Assembly: GCF_028476545.1 (NCBI RefSeq)
Contig: NW_026732274.1
Coordinates: forward strand, 144,001-208,000
Direction: 5' to 3'
From: Physella acuta
Taxonomy: Eukaryota > Mollusca > Gastropoda > Physidae
Length of the DNA stretch: 64,000 nucleotides
Shown: piece after piece, positions 63,799 through 64,000 of the stretch
How the letters are laid out: each line of letters opens with the position of its first letter
How positions within the stretch are numbered: position 1 is the first letter of the stretch
Position numbers and translations under genes: made by a program
Notes under the pieces: model-generated
Told to the model about the DNA's origin: nothing
What the model saw: only the letters and a program-made list of their open reading frames with translations
The model's database searches: none

Positions 63799-64000
63799 TC
63801 ACCTTTTCTTAAAGACGATCTGAGTTCCCTTCCCGATAGCCGTTTTAACTACATCATTTAACTCCAGCCTATAATCATCGTACACAGCTTCTGTAAAAAA
63901 AAAAGAAAAATTAACATTTATTAAATAAATTATCTTTAACAATAAAACTTACCAAGTACACTACATTTGGAGGGATACGCCTCCCAATTTTGTGTTTTAC
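63799..64000 (-). CDS. Last two exons of a gene running off the right edge
   Basis: The terminal exon 63799-63890 follows a TTTTTTACAG acceptor and encodes EAVYDDYRLELNDVV and a further 15 residues to TGA (ending QIVFKKR). The preceding exon ends at 63953 with a GTAAGT donor and continues past the window edge; in the matching phase it reads KTQNWEAYPSKCSVL. The join is phase-compatible (phase 1) and free of stops. The family is not recognised from 45 residues. Confidence 0.55.

Overview
This is a eukaryotic, AT-rich genomic window with long introns, dense (AT)n arrays and many short dispersed transposon remnants. A lophotrochozoan, most likely a mollusc, fits the gene content (AIG1/GIMAP-type GTPases, stonustoxin-like N-terminal domains, Hedgehog-type Hint domains, large ankyrin proteins). 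The species cannot be fixed from sequence alone.

The main feature is a divergent pair of paralogous multi-exon genes. Gene A (minus strand, 11686-23485, eight exons, 930 residues) and gene B (plus strand, about 28754-38279) share exon number, intron phases and nearly the same exon lengths. Each encodes an N-terminal region resembling the stonustoxin/verrucotoxin MACPF-CDC-like domain, a helical middle, an AIG1-type GTPase (P-loop, D-x-P-G, TKGD), and a C-terminal Hedgehog-type Hint domain on the same last exon as the GTPase. I do not know this combination as a described protein. The last 270 bp of the Hint domains match at 266 of 270 positions, all four differences are synonymous, and the tract is GC-rich, whereas the GTPase domains are well diverged. 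This points to gene conversion or recent domain capture. The first exon of B does not match cleanly, so its start is unresolved.

Downstream lie three minus-strand genes: a three-exon MSANTD3-like Myb/SANT coiled-coil protein (39875-41310, 341 residues), an unrecognised eight-exon helical protein (41789-45405, 314 residues), and a large ankyrin-repeat protein encoded almost entirely by one exon (45972-49911). From 50 to 57 kb the window is mostly repeats and skewed sequence. A plus-strand gene at 58335-59156 encodes a 273-residue protein with one hydrophobic stretch and a C-terminal Cys cluster. A (TAGGTC)n array of about 128 units lies in its inferred first intron. At the right edge are the last two exons of a minus-strand gene running off the window.

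Mobile sequence includes a hAT-type MITE with an 8-bp target-site duplication (27381-27704), a Helitron-like element (7209-8263), two copies of a second Helitron-like family (24731-25130, 39410-39784), a GGCC-rich TIR element (14886-16147), a 33-bp-TIR MITE just upstream of gene A (23638-23890), and several dispersed families. The leftmost 11 kb has no gene I can support.

Exon models were built by eye from GT/AG signals, frame continuity and paralogue comparison. No search or expression data were available.
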